DNA of 64,000 nt, from positions 206,017-270,016 of the forward strand of contig DS999224.1 in assembly GCA_000156295.1 (NCBI GenBank), written 5' to 3'. The notes under the pieces were generated by a model, which was given only the letters and a program-made list of their open reading frames with translations, was not told the origin of the DNA and made no database searches. Positions 27,555 through 35,767 of this stretch are shown piece after piece. The stretch comes from a marine gamma proteobacterium HTCC2148. GTDB lineage: Bacteria; Pseudomonadota; Gammaproteobacteria; Pseudomonadales; Halieaceae. A program made the position numbers and the translations under genes. Each line of letters opens with the position of its first letter. The stretch's first letter is position 1.

Positions 27555-28636
27555 TCCCTGGAGGGACTGAGAAGCGTGCCCTGACTCACCTGCGCTAGCT
27601 GCCAGAACTCGGAGGCGGCCATGGGGTCGCCCTCCATCGGGGCTAAAATAATATTAATCGGTACACCTGTGGGTAGCTGGCGAATAGCCTGACGATACAG
27701 CTTTTGCCGATCCTTACCACTGACTTTGGTACCGCGCGGTGGGGACGTGCCCTGGGTGGGTAAGCCATCGGTGATCAGGAAAATATTATCAGGGGAAGGC
27801 GACAGCTTTTGCATGGCGATGAAAGCGTTCTCCAGACTGGTGCCGCCACTGGGCACGATCTGGCGAAGCTCACTGGATACTTTTTCAAGCTGGGCCTGGT
27901 CCGCGACTTCAAGCCACTTGCCTTCGGTGGTGGGCAGTAGCGCCTTGGCCTCGGCGTTGAAGGTGATAACCTGATAATCGGCGTTGACCGGCAGTTGAGC
28001 AGTGAGCCAGTCAACTGTGTTCAGGGCGCGACTCCATTTGTCTGCCCGTCGCTGCACTGCGTCACCCATGTTGCGTAAGCGAATAATATTAACTAGTCGA
28101 TCGGCGAGCATACTGGAAGAAATATCCAGCAGGATGGCGATATTGCGGCCACCGAGATTAAGGCCGGTCAGGTATTGACGGTTCCCCTCACCGACAAAGG
28201 TGCGAGCGCTTTTGCCCCCATCCTCAGCGGCAGCTTCTTTCAACTTTTGGACATCTTGCTCCAACGAACGGATCTCGGCTTTGAGCTTCTCAATTGCCTC
28301 ATCCTCAGTATAGCCATCGTCTTTGAAGGATTCGATTAGTGCTTCATAGTCGTCAAGCTGTTCGGTGATGCGGGTGGCTCGCCCCTGGGCTTCTACCATG
28401 TCCATGTCCAGGTCAGACAGAATATTGCGCAACGCCACCAGACCTTCCTTGCCTTCGGTGACTTCTTCCTCCAGCAGGTTCACCTCAGACATCAGGTCCT
28501 GGTTAAGGTCTTGCGATTGAATTTCCATAGAATGATCGATAATCAGAAACACCAACACCACTGCCCCGAAGCCGCAGGACATGATGTCCAGAAAGCTGAG
28601 GTTGAAAGTGGTAAAGCTGCGCTTCTGGCGTGCCAT
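27545..28636 (-). CDS. membrane-anchored VWA-domain protein with ExbD/MotB-like N-terminus (I)
   Basis: Paralogue of the next gene, 363 residues. Basic N-terminus, then NLSFLDIMSCGFGAVVLVFL (membrane segment about 13-33), a long acidic coiled coil (about 38-140) and a VWA domain (about 165-355) with a complete MIDAS: LLDISSSM, SGGTSLENAF and LITDGLPTQG. The shared FLD(I/V)xxCGFGAV motif in both proteins, next to a MotA/ExbB gene, suggests they act as the two ExbD-like partners. Two bases separate it from the actin-like gene upstream. Confidence 0.86.
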   Translation of the reverse strand: MARQKRSFTTFNLSFLDIMSCGFGAVVLVFLIIDHSMEIQSQDLNQDLMSEVNLLEEEVTEGKEGLVALRNILSDLDMDMVEAQGRATRITEQLDDYEALIESFKDDGYTEDEAIEKLKAEIRSLEQDVQKLKEAAAEDGGKSARTFVGEGNRQYLTGLNLGGRNIAILLDISSSMLADRLVNIIRLRNMGDAVQRRADKWSRALNTVDWLTAQLPVNADYQVITFNAEAKALLPTTEGKWLEVADQAQLEKVSSELRQIVPSGGTSLENAFIAMQKLSPSPDNIFLITDGLPTQGTSPPRGTKVSGKDRQKLYRQAIRQLPTGVPINIILAPMEGDPMAASEFWQLAQVSQGTLLSPSRDWP

Positions 28637-28638
28637 GC

Positions 28639-29889
28639 CTAGTCCACGACTTCGATCAGCTTAAACGCAACTCCGTCGGCAGAGCCGATGACATCGCCTG
28701 CAGCCAGCGGCTCATCCGCTTTCGCTGCCGTGCCATTGATTGTTGCGACCCCTGTCAGCAGCCAACCCTGCGCCTGCTGCTCAAGCGTCAGGCCCGGCGC
28801 TAGATTTACAGTGCCCGTGAGTGGTTTTGCGGTTGCGCCGATCAGTACGTGAGTGGGGTGAGTGATAGCCACTGGCATGGGTTCAAGGACTACCGGTTCA
28901 ATGGGGCTACTATCGTCCGCCGCTAAACAGGGCAGGGCGGTGATGAAACTCAGTGGGCCATCGCGGTTAAGCAGGTGGTCCGTCAGTTGTTGCATCGCTC
29001 GCCATAGTTCATCACCAGCGGCGATTTGAGCGATGGGAAATTTGTCTCGTATTCCAGGTAGCAGTGCCACCAATGGATCGGCAACTAACCGGTCTGCCGG
29101 AGAAAGACTGCCCATTGCTTCAGCGGCGGCGGTGAACAGCCGCTGTCCGGCGCTAACCATATCTGTGCCAGCAATGCGCGCCTGGTAACCATTAACTTCA
29201 ATATTGGTTTCGGGACTATTAGCCAATGCTTGCAGTGCCTTGGGCAAAGCGTCATAAAGTTGCTGTTCAGTTTGTGCCTTACGCCGGGGGTCAAAGCGTG
29301 TCTGGCGAATAAATGCGCTGGCGACCACTTCCACTAATCGCTCCTGCAACTGCAACAGACCGCAACCTGGCAACGGCACGCTGCGCTGCACGATTATTTC
29401 GCTGCCGCTTTGCGCTAATTCAGTGATCAGTGCCTGATGTAATTGCAGTTCAAGGTGGAACAGGCGGCCCGGGCCACCGTGCAGGCTACCGAGCAGGGCA
29501 CTGCGATTGACCAGACCCACGACCTCAAACGGGCATTGCTGAACGATACCCAGCAACAAACTCAACTGCTCCCGTTGCATACTGCCAGAGCAAGCCAGCA
29601 AGAGTTCCTCGGGCTGTCCGGCCTCACGGTGCAGCCGCAGTAAATGTGCATGCACCAGATCGGCGGTATGACGTGCCGGGCCTAGCGCAGGCTGCAGAGG
29701 TTCAACGCTCAGCTGCCACCAGTAGCGACTGTTAATGTCCCGTGGGCGCAAGCGAGCGCTGCCTCTGGCGTCGTTACCAAACTGATAGTCTTTACCCTCC
29801 AGTAGTGCGTAGCCCGGACTTTGCTGCACCGGTCCCGCACCCCACAGCTGCAGGACACAGTCGTTAGTGTCTAACAGGGCAACGGTCAT
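28639..29889 (-). CDS. actin/Hsp70-like fold protein with C-terminal FHA-like domain
   Basis: Cytoplasmic protein of about 416 residues. The opening TVALLDTNDCVLQLWGAG and later LLLGIVQQCPFEVVGLVNRSALLG, then RLFHLELQLHQALITELAQSG, follow the strand order of the actin/Hsp70 nucleotide-binding fold, but the usual glycine-rich phosphate loops are degenerate, so ATP binding is doubtful. The last 75 residues (THVLIGATAKPLTGTVNLAP ... ATINGTAAKADEPLAAGDVI) resemble an FHA-type beta sandwich. ATG 29889 overlaps the MotA/ExbB stop as ATGA. The assignment is by eye and needs a profile search. Confidence 0.6.
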   Translation of the reverse strand: MTVALLDTNDCVLQLWGAGPVQQSPGYALLEGKDYQFGNDARGSARLRPRDINSRYWWQLSVEPLQPALGPARHTADLVHAHLLRLHREAGQPEELLLACSGSMQREQLSLLLGIVQQCPFEVVGLVNRSALLGSLHGGPGRLFHLELQLHQALITELAQSGSEIIVQRSVPLPGCGLLQLQERLVEVVASAFIRQTRFDPRRKAQTEQQLYDALPKALQALANSPETNIEVNGYQARIAGTDMVSAGQRLFTAAAEAMGSLSPADRLVADPLVALLPGIRDKFPIAQIAAGDELWRAMQQLTDHLLNRDGPLSFITALPCLAADDSSPIEPVVLEPMPVAITHPTHVLIGATAKPLTGTVNLAPGLTLEQQAQGWLLTGVATINGTAAKADEPLAAGDVIGSADGVAFKLIEVVD

Positions 29890-30683
29890 GCGGATACCAG
29901 GTGACGCAGCAGGCGCTTGTCTGAGTAGCGCTGGCAATCCAGCACCAGGCGTTCCTGAGATAACTGCAACTGGTGCAGGCAGAACATGATGACAATAGAG
30001 AGTACCAACGCGACGAAGGTACTGTTAAAGGCAACACCGAGGCTGACGGTGACACCGGAGATGTCTCCTTCCACCGCCTTGTAAGCCTGGCCCAGGGCTT
30101 CGCCGATACCGCGCACGGTACCGATAAAGCCGATGGAGGGAATCGCCCAGGCGATGTAGCGCACCATGGATAGTTCGGAGTCCAGTCGGTCAGCCTCAAT
30201 TTCACAGCTTTCCTTGATCGTGTCGGATACCGCCTGAATACTGCCAGTGGTCGCAAAGCGTTGCAGGGCAGACAGCAGGGTTCGCGGTAATAAATAGTCT
30301 TGCTCCTGCTCCGGTAGCGCCTCCAGTGACCGACTGTACTCTCGGGCGTCTTCGGGCAACACACTGGTGCCCTCGGGAATGTCCAGCAAACGACGATCTA
30401 ACAGACTTTGCTCGCCGATGGTTCGCTTACCCTTGTAGCCCATGATAGCCAGCGCCCATATCAACAAAATGAAACAGGCTTCTTGCTCAAAATCGCGGAT
30501 GACCACAACAAAGCTTCGCTGCGGGACATAGTCATCTCCAGCTGCTTGCAGCTCCATTTCCTGGCGAATCTGGGTATCCGCTGCGGGGCGGATTGCGCCC
30601 ACATAAACCGCGTGAACCACGATCACCGCAATCAGCAGGGCAAACAACTGGTAAATGAATTCTGATGACATCCTTTGCTTCAT
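29886..30683 (-). CDS. MotA/TolQ/ExbB proton channel family protein
   Basis: The protein has 265 residues with membrane segments near 9-31 (FALLIAVIVVHAVYVGAI), 67-84 (ACFILLIWALAIMGY), 155-178 and 200-225. The hallmark pair AIPSIGFIGTVRGIGEALGQAY and GVTVSLGVAFNSTFVALVLSI matches the two channel-lining helices of MotA/TolQ/ExbB. Such proteins form pentamers around two ExbD/MotB-type helices and use proton flow to do mechanical work in the envelope. No separate ExbD gene is present; the two VWA proteins downstream are the likely partners. It is coupled to the actin-like gene by ATGA overlap. Confidence 0.9.
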   Translation of the reverse strand: MKQRMSSEFIYQLFALLIAVIVVHAVYVGAIRPAADTQIRQEMELQAAGDDYVPQRSFVVVIRDFEQEACFILLIWALAIMGYKGKRTIGEQSLLDRRLLDIPEGTSVLPEDAREYSRSLEALPEQEQDYLLPRTLLSALQRFATTGSIQAVSDTIKESCEIEADRLDSELSMVRYIAWAIPSIGFIGTVRGIGEALGQAYKAVEGDISGVTVSLGVAFNSTFVALVLSIVIMFCLHQLQLSQERLVLDCQRYSDKRLLRHLVSA

Positions 30684-30692
30684 GAGCGGGTC

Positions 30693-30908
30693 CTATATGT
30701 CCACCGGAAAAGAGACCGACAGGTCTTCAGATATTTGCTCGGAGGATTCGTAATCAAAGGGATCGGTCGCGGGGCGGGGTGCTGCCTGCTCCGTTTTCGT
30801 TTCTATTTCAGCCTCGGTTGTGTCGCCAGCGTCTTGTTCCTCGACGTCGGCTTGAGCCCACAAAGGTGTGCCCCAGAGTGCCAGCAGTAGTATTAACAGC
30901 TTGTTCAT
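30693..30908 (-). CDS. small secreted acidic protein
   Basis: About 71 residues from ATG 30908. Signal peptide NKLLILLLALWGTPLWAQA, with cleavage near AQA|DV. The mature 50 residues are acidic and Pro/Thr/Glu-rich (TTEAEIETKTEQAAPRP), with no cysteines and no recognisable domain. GGAG lies seven bases before the chosen ATG, inside the end of the PEGA gene; the next gene starts nine bases on. Probably a small periplasmic component of the cluster. Confidence 0.72.
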   Translation of the reverse strand: MNKLLILLLALWGTPLWAQADVEEQDAGDTTEAEIETKTEQAAPRPATDPFDYESSEQISEDLSVSFPVDI

Positions 30909-30912
30909 GACC

Positions 30913-32985
30913 TTACTCCGCATACCGCGCAATTCTGAATCCTACGTCATCACGCCCCGCTTGCCCATAATCTCGGTATGACAGGCGTAATTCCGCGATC
31001 CGACTGTGAGACCAGCTGGCGCCGCGAATGACATAGTTATCGCCAGACTGGGCGCCCAGTGGATCGGTTTGCAGCGAACCGTTGGCCGAGGGAATGCTGT
31101 AAACATCGTGCACCCACTCTGCGACATTGCCGCCCAGGTCATAGAGTCTTTTATTGCTGGCAGGGAAAGAGGCGACGGGCGCGCTGGTGACATGGCCATC
31201 CTTATAAGCGCTCAATACCCGTCCGGTGACGTAGGCTGAACTGCTGTCGGCATAATTTTCAACGGCGGTGCTGGGTGGGAAATTTTCTCCCCAGGGAAAT
31301 TTCAACAGGCTGTCCCCATTGCTGCGCGCAGCCCAGGCCCATTCTGTTTCTGTAGGCATTCGATAGCCTGTGCTGGAAGGATTGTAGCCCGTGATAATGC
31401 CGTTGGTTTCACGATAAAAGGGCGGTAGGCCTTCGCGCTTACTCAGCCAGTTGCTGAAAGCTGCGGCCTGTTGCCAGCTAATCTGAACGACAGGTTGGTG
31501 GTCACGATTGAGGCTGTTGCCCTCGATTTGCCCGGAATCATGCGCGCCGGTAAACAGACGAAACTGGGCATTGGTCACCTCTGTGGTTTGCAGATAGAAA
31601 CTGCGGCTCAATGCAACCGGGTGTAATACTTCATTGGCACGTCTACCCGGCTCTCGCCTTGACGCTCCCATGCTGAAATTAGCGGTGGGTGAGTCTGCAG
31701 GATGAAACAGCAGCAGGGTTTGTCCCAGTGCGGTGGTAATTTCTGGCTTGTTCCTCGCGGCTTTCGCCTCGGCAGCTGTTTGCAGGCTGACCTCCACCAA
31801 TTGCTGAAGCCCTGGGCGAGGTGTCACTGTGCGTTTCACCGGGGCATAGCCGTCCAGGCTGATTTCTACCCGTTGCGCGACTGCGGGTAGCGACAGTACC
31901 TGGCTGCCCTTACCCTGCGGTTTGCCGTTAACACGCAATACGGCCTGAGCCGGAGAAATTCTAAATTTGACTTCGCCCAGTTGGGCCCTCAGCCGGATAG
32001 TGCGGGCTTCGACGGCGGCTGCGGCCAGCTCCACAGCCTCGCTATGGCGTCGGTAGCCCGGTCTGAACACGGCCAGTCGATGGGGTCGGCCAGGGGTAAT
32101 CTCCAGTTCCAGTGGGGTTTGCCCCTGAAACTCGCCATCCAGGGTGACGTTCGCGCCATTGGGTGTGCTGGCCAGCTGCAGCAGACCAGCAGCGGGCTGT
32201 AGCTTGATAGTGCCCAAATCTTGGGGTTGGCCTGCAGTCACCACTAGGTCCTGCTGCCAGCTTGCAAACGTGGGAAGCTGCAGCATTAATTGACGATCAC
32301 CCTGGATCACCTCCAGGACCGTTGGCGTTACGCCGACAATTTCGCCGTCCACCAGAATATCCGCCCCGGCAGGTTCGCTGCTCAGGCTTAGCTGTGCCCA
32401 TGCGGGTTGCAGATCGACCGATAGCTGCTGTGGAACTTGTCTGCCGGTGACATCCAGAACTTGCTCGTGGGGCAGGTAGCGATCAGCCTCTAGCCTGACC
32501 TGTCTTTCACCGGGCTCAAGGGCGAGATCAGCGAGCGGGGTGTCGCCCAGATGCTGACCGTCGACCAGCACCCGGGTTCCAGTTGGCCGGGTCTCAACGG
32601 TGACCACACCGGGAAGGGGTTGCAAAACCAGGGTGGCACTCTGGCTGTCGCCGCCGGTAACGGTAACGACCGTTTCAAAGGGGTGATAACCGGGAGCTTC
32701 AACAGCCACGCTGTAATCACCGGGACGCAGCAGGTAGCGCTCGCCAAAGGGGAGGGCAAGGCCGCTGATAGTGACCTCGGCCTGCGACTCGCTCTCAACG
32801 ATGATTTGCAGTGAACTGGCGGTGAGCAAAAACCCCATCACCACGATAAAAATCAGGGCTGTGGCTGCCAGTAATAGTCGCAGGGGTGCAATACCGGACT
32901 TTTTTACCTCTACTTCGTTGCCCAGCGGTTGGAAGGCGCTGGGTTGGATAGGACTGAGTGGGTCTTCCTGATTAGCCGGACTCAA
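30913..32985 (-). CDS. PEGA-repeat protein with SUMF1/FGE-like domain lacking catalytic cysteines
   Basis: Protein of 690 residues: cytoplasmic N-terminus, one membrane segment (APLRLLLAATALIFIVVMGF, about 33-55), then about five PEGA-like repeats (about 60-400), each with the pattern xxPxGAxVxVDGxxxGxTPL, for example TRPTGTRVLVDGQHLGDTPL and STPNGANVTLDGEFQGQTPL. The C-terminal part (about 435-690) is SUMF1/formylglycine-generating-enzyme-like (RSFYLQTTEVTNAQFRLF, PTETEWAWAARS, LYDLGGNVAEWVHD, VGFRIAR). Where FGE has its copper-binding cysteine pair, this protein reads RGASWSHSRIAEL with no Cys, so sulfatase activation is unlikely. The fold more likely binds a partner. Confidence 0.85.
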   Translation of the reverse strand: MSPANQEDPLSPIQPSAFQPLGNEVEVKKSGIAPLRLLLAATALIFIVVMGFLLTASSLQIIVESESQAEVTISGLALPFGERYLLRPGDYSVAVEAPGYHPFETVVTVTGGDSQSATLVLQPLPGVVTVETRPTGTRVLVDGQHLGDTPLADLALEPGERQVRLEADRYLPHEQVLDVTGRQVPQQLSVDLQPAWAQLSLSSEPAGADILVDGEIVGVTPTVLEVIQGDRQLMLQLPTFASWQQDLVVTAGQPQDLGTIKLQPAAGLLQLASTPNGANVTLDGEFQGQTPLELEITPGRPHRLAVFRPGYRRHSEAVELAAAAVEARTIRLRAQLGEVKFRISPAQAVLRVNGKPQGKGSQVLSLPAVAQRVEISLDGYAPVKRTVTPRPGLQQLVEVSLQTAAEAKAARNKPEITTALGQTLLLFHPADSPTANFSMGASRREPGRRANEVLHPVALSRSFYLQTTEVTNAQFRLFTGAHDSGQIEGNSLNRDHQPVVQISWQQAAAFSNWLSKREGLPPFYRETNGIITGYNPSSTGYRMPTETEWAWAARSNGDSLLKFPWGENFPPSTAVENYADSSSAYVTGRVLSAYKDGHVTSAPVASFPASNKRLYDLGGNVAEWVHDVYSIPSANGSLQTDPLGAQSGDNYVIRGASWSHSRIAELRLSYRDYGQAGRDDVGFRIARYAE

Positions 32986-34502
32986 AGAATGCGCTCCGTG
33001 CAGGTAATATCAAGCGGGGCGGAGTTGCCCTGATAGTCAATAGTGAACTTGTGTAAAACGTCACGATACCCTAATCGACTGCCGCGGGCCTGATAAGTAC
33101 CTGGGCGAAGCGTCAACTGACGCTGCTCAAAGGTGCCCAGTCTTGCGACCTTGTAGATAATGACCTCTGTTTCGCCATCTGAGCGCAGGGTCAAAGGAAC
33201 CAGGGTGTTGGCCTGCTTTAGCAACACTTGCAGGGTGGCTATCTGTTCCTTCAATACCGGGCCCTGATCGGGGATGGTAACGGCATAAGTCAAAAGCTTT
33301 TCCGTGGCTTCGGCTACCGCCACATCAGAAAGCCGATCGGGTTGTAGCATCGCGGCGCGAAATTGCTTGTCGACGCGAGCGCGTGACTGACTGCGCTCCA
33401 GACCTTCCACCGCGAAAAGTAAACTGGCATCCATCTCCAGCGCGCTCTGATAGGCATCCACGGCTTGCTGCCACTGTTCCGATTGCTCAAGCTTGCCGCC
33501 TTGTCGTTTCAGGCTGGTAAGGCGGTTGGCCTGTTGGGCGACACTGACCTCCTGCAGCGCACTGCCAGCTTCGGCTGAACCCGGGCGCAGGCCAGCGGCA
33601 CGATTAAAATGGCTTTTGGCGCTGCTGTAGCTGCCCTCATCCAGATCGACATAGCCGTCGCTCATGGCATCGTTAAACTGCTGGTCGCTGAGCGCGTCGC
33701 TAACCCGTTCTAGCTCACTGGCAGCGCGCTGGTGCAGAGGGTCTAGTTTAGTGGCTAGTTGGAGTTGGTCTCTAGCGGCAGCGAGGTCGTTTGTGCTTTC
33801 TGTTTGTTGGGCTTGTTCCATATGTCCAATGACGGTCGGCAGCACATTTAACCGCTGTTGCAGTTGCGGTAGAGAGGCGTTTTCTGGCTCGATCAGGGTT
33901 GCCAGTGCCAGTGCAGTTTGTGCCTGCTCGATCATCGACTGCTCTATGCCATCAAGAACCAGGGCGAGTTGTTCATCAACCACTGCGGGGATGCTGGCGT
34001 TGATCGCCTGCAGCTGAACGAGGCCCTGCTGGTATTTATCCTTAGCCTCTACATACTGTTTTTGACGGTAGAGTTCGTCGCCTGTTTGCGCTGTTACCAA
34101 TGCTTCGGCATAGGCCTCGGCGGACCACTCGCTCGCACCACGTTCATCCAGTGCGAATTGCAGATCCAGCAGTTCTTGCAGCACTGCTTGTGCCTCTTTA
34201 CGCAGTTTGGCTGCTTGCGCGTCAGACCAGGGCGAGACGTCGGTTACCGGTTCGGCCTCGGCTTTTGGAGCCGCCTTTGTTACGGAGGCGGCCTCGGAAA
34301 CGGGTTCCGGTCCGGCACTGGAGCTTGCAGGCTCATTGACTTGTGCTGGCAGCCAAAAAACGACGATCAGTGCCAGCAGCGCTAAACCACCCAGAGCAGG
34401 GAGAACCCAGCCCGGGGGGGATTTGGTGGCAATTTGCTCGGGTGCGGTTTGCGGAGCGAGCTCAAAGGGCGTTGGCTCCAACTGCTCGTTGTGGGAAGAC
34501 AT
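32982..34502 (-). CDS. membrane-anchored TPR protein with PEGA-like tail
   Basis: Protein of 506 residues. A cytoplasmic N-terminus of about 30 residues precedes one membrane segment (WVLPALGGLALLALIVVFWL). A Pro/Ala/Glu-rich linker follows, then a long alpha-helical TPR-like region (about 120-410; GDELYRQKQYVEAKDKYQQG, DLDEGSYSSAKSHFNRAAGL). The last 70 residues (VARLGTFEQRQLTLRPGTYQ, ARGSRLGYRDVLHKF) look like a PEGA-type beta domain. The stop overlaps the start of the PEGA/SUMF1 gene by four bases, and the shared fold suggests the two proteins work together in the periplasm. Confidence 0.8.
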   Translation of the reverse strand: MSSHNEQLEPTPFELAPQTAPEQIATKSPPGWVLPALGGLALLALIVVFWLPAQVNEPASSSAGPEPVSEAASVTKAAPKAEAEPVTDVSPWSDAQAAKLRKEAQAVLQELLDLQFALDERGASEWSAEAYAEALVTAQTGDELYRQKQYVEAKDKYQQGLVQLQAINASIPAVVDEQLALVLDGIEQSMIEQAQTALALATLIEPENASLPQLQQRLNVLPTVIGHMEQAQQTESTNDLAAARDQLQLATKLDPLHQRAASELERVSDALSDQQFNDAMSDGYVDLDEGSYSSAKSHFNRAAGLRPGSAEAGSALQEVSVAQQANRLTSLKRQGGKLEQSEQWQQAVDAYQSALEMDASLLFAVEGLERSQSRARVDKQFRAAMLQPDRLSDVAVAEATEKLLTYAVTIPDQGPVLKEQIATLQVLLKQANTLVPLTLRSDGETEVIIYKVARLGTFEQRQLTLRPGTYQARGSRLGYRDVLHKFTIDYQGNSAPLDITCTERIL

Positions 34503-34546
34503 TGGCTGTGTGAACCTTTTTGTGCGTTGCGGCTTTGGGGTCAGGC

Positions 34547-35767
34547 CTAAAGTGTATCAGGAGCGGAGGGGGATTCCTCCAGACCTTCCAGGGAGCCAAT
34601 TTCGGTGGCATAGATGTCGGCCAATACTGCTCTCCACTGAGCGTACTGTTCTTCGACATTGCCGCTGAGTGTGACCGAGCGATCTTCAAGGTCGATCACC
34701 TGAGGAGTAATTTCTGCTTCCAGTGACATGCCCAATTCTTCCAGTGCCTGAACATGAATTTGGGCCTCATTACGCTTTTCAAGGCCGCTCTTGAGCAGGT
34801 AACCACCGCCAATGACTGCAACATTGGCCGCGGCTTGGCTGCTACTGTCGCCACTGGACATGCCGGCAATACCTGCCGCTACCGCCACTGCTCCCACAAT
34901 CAGTCGACGACGGGCCTCTGCCTTGAGCTCTTGCAGAGCCATGGCTTCTTCGTAACTTAGCTTGCGCCACTCCTGGTACGGGCCGATCATTTCAATACCG
35001 AAGGAGTTGTAATATTCCTGCATGGTATCGACGTACATATTGTCGCGCTCCCGAATGACGTCTATGCGCTCCATCATCGGATCATTTTCTGCAGGGAGAC
35101 GCATCACCAGGTATACGCCCCGATTGTTCTTGGCCAGGTATCCGGCAAAGGTCTCCGGGGAAAAGCGCTGGGCAAATAGCAGGTCTGTGGTTAATCGGAC
35201 ATTTGCCCGATCTTCCGGCCTGAGCTTGCTTTGCGCTTTGAGCAAATCGTTCGCTATGGTGTGGTACATCGCCTGGAAAGGGTCGTAGGAACTGCGCGTG
35301 GTGTTTCTGTAGGCATAGGAGCTGGCTTTGGTTTCGTAAGTTTTATCCAGCCACTCATAGCCGCGTGAATCCTCTGCATGAACTTGTATTTTCAGCGTTT
35401 CGCCATCGGAGTGCAGAATCTTGCCACGTACCGACAAGTCTGAGATTCTTTCGGGGTCGGGAACAACTCTCACCGCTCCCCAGGCTCCGCTTTCCTGCAT
35501 CGCTTGCGAAAGTAGATTGGGCATAAAACGCGACTCTGCCTTGCGCACCTCGGGATAAACGCGCTCATCTTCGTCGTATTCTTCCAGGCCCGGGTCAAAA
35601 ATGGCAATGCCTACGTCCAGTAGCTGTCCTTCCGGGATCGCTTCGCTGCTAGTATCGATAGCGGGAACAGAGGTGCTTTTCAGCGTCTGGTTGACGCAGC
35701 CCGACAACACCAGAACCAGCCCAAGGAGCTGTGCTGTATGTATCAGTATGCGTCGTTTTGCGATCAC
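34547..35767 (-). CDS. CsgG-like lipoprotein
   Basis: Lipoprotein of 406 residues (signal LGLVLVLSGC). After the anchor, LLDVGIAIFDPGLEEYDEDE and FMPNLLSQAMQESGAWGAVRVVP recall the CsgG/GNA1162 fold, in which a strand-helix unit opens an outer-membrane-associated domain. Later there is a glycine-zipper-like segment (VGAVAVAAGIAGMSSGD ... VAVIGGGYLLKSGLEKR, about 295-340) that could insert into or sit on a membrane. The C-terminus is acidic. Assignment to the CsgG superfamily is tentative. It starts at an ATGA overlap with the polyserine lipoprotein gene. Confidence 0.72.
   Translation of the reverse strand: MIAKRRILIHTAQLLGLVLVLSGCVNQTLKSTSVPAIDTSSEAIPEGQLLDVGIAIFDPGLEEYDEDERVYPEVRKAESRFMPNLLSQAMQESGAWGAVRVVPDPERISDLSVRGKILHSDGETLKIQVHAEDSRGYEWLDKTYETKASSYAYRNTTRSSYDPFQAMYHTIANDLLKAQSKLRPEDRANVRLTTDLLFAQRFSPETFAGYLAKNNRGVYLVMRLPAENDPMMERIDVIRERDNMYVDTMQEYYNSFGIEMIGPYQEWRKLSYEEAMALQELKAEARRRLIVGAVAVAAGIAGMSSGDSSSQAAANVAVIGGGYLLKSGLEKRNEAQIHVQALEELGMSLEAEITPQVIDLEDRSVTLSGNVEEQYAQWRAVLADIYATEIGSLEGLEESPSAPDTL

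Noticed and set aside
26547-30683. Zorya-type anti-phage system (MotA/MotB-like pair)
   Set aside because: Only the ExbB/MotA logic is shared. There is no ZorC, ZorD helicase, ZorE nuclease or OmpA-type peptidoglycan-binding MotB domain, and the genomic context is not a defence island.
30913-32985. Sulfatase-activating enzyme (formylglycine-generating)
   Set aside because: The catalytic cysteines are missing and no sulfatase is nearby.
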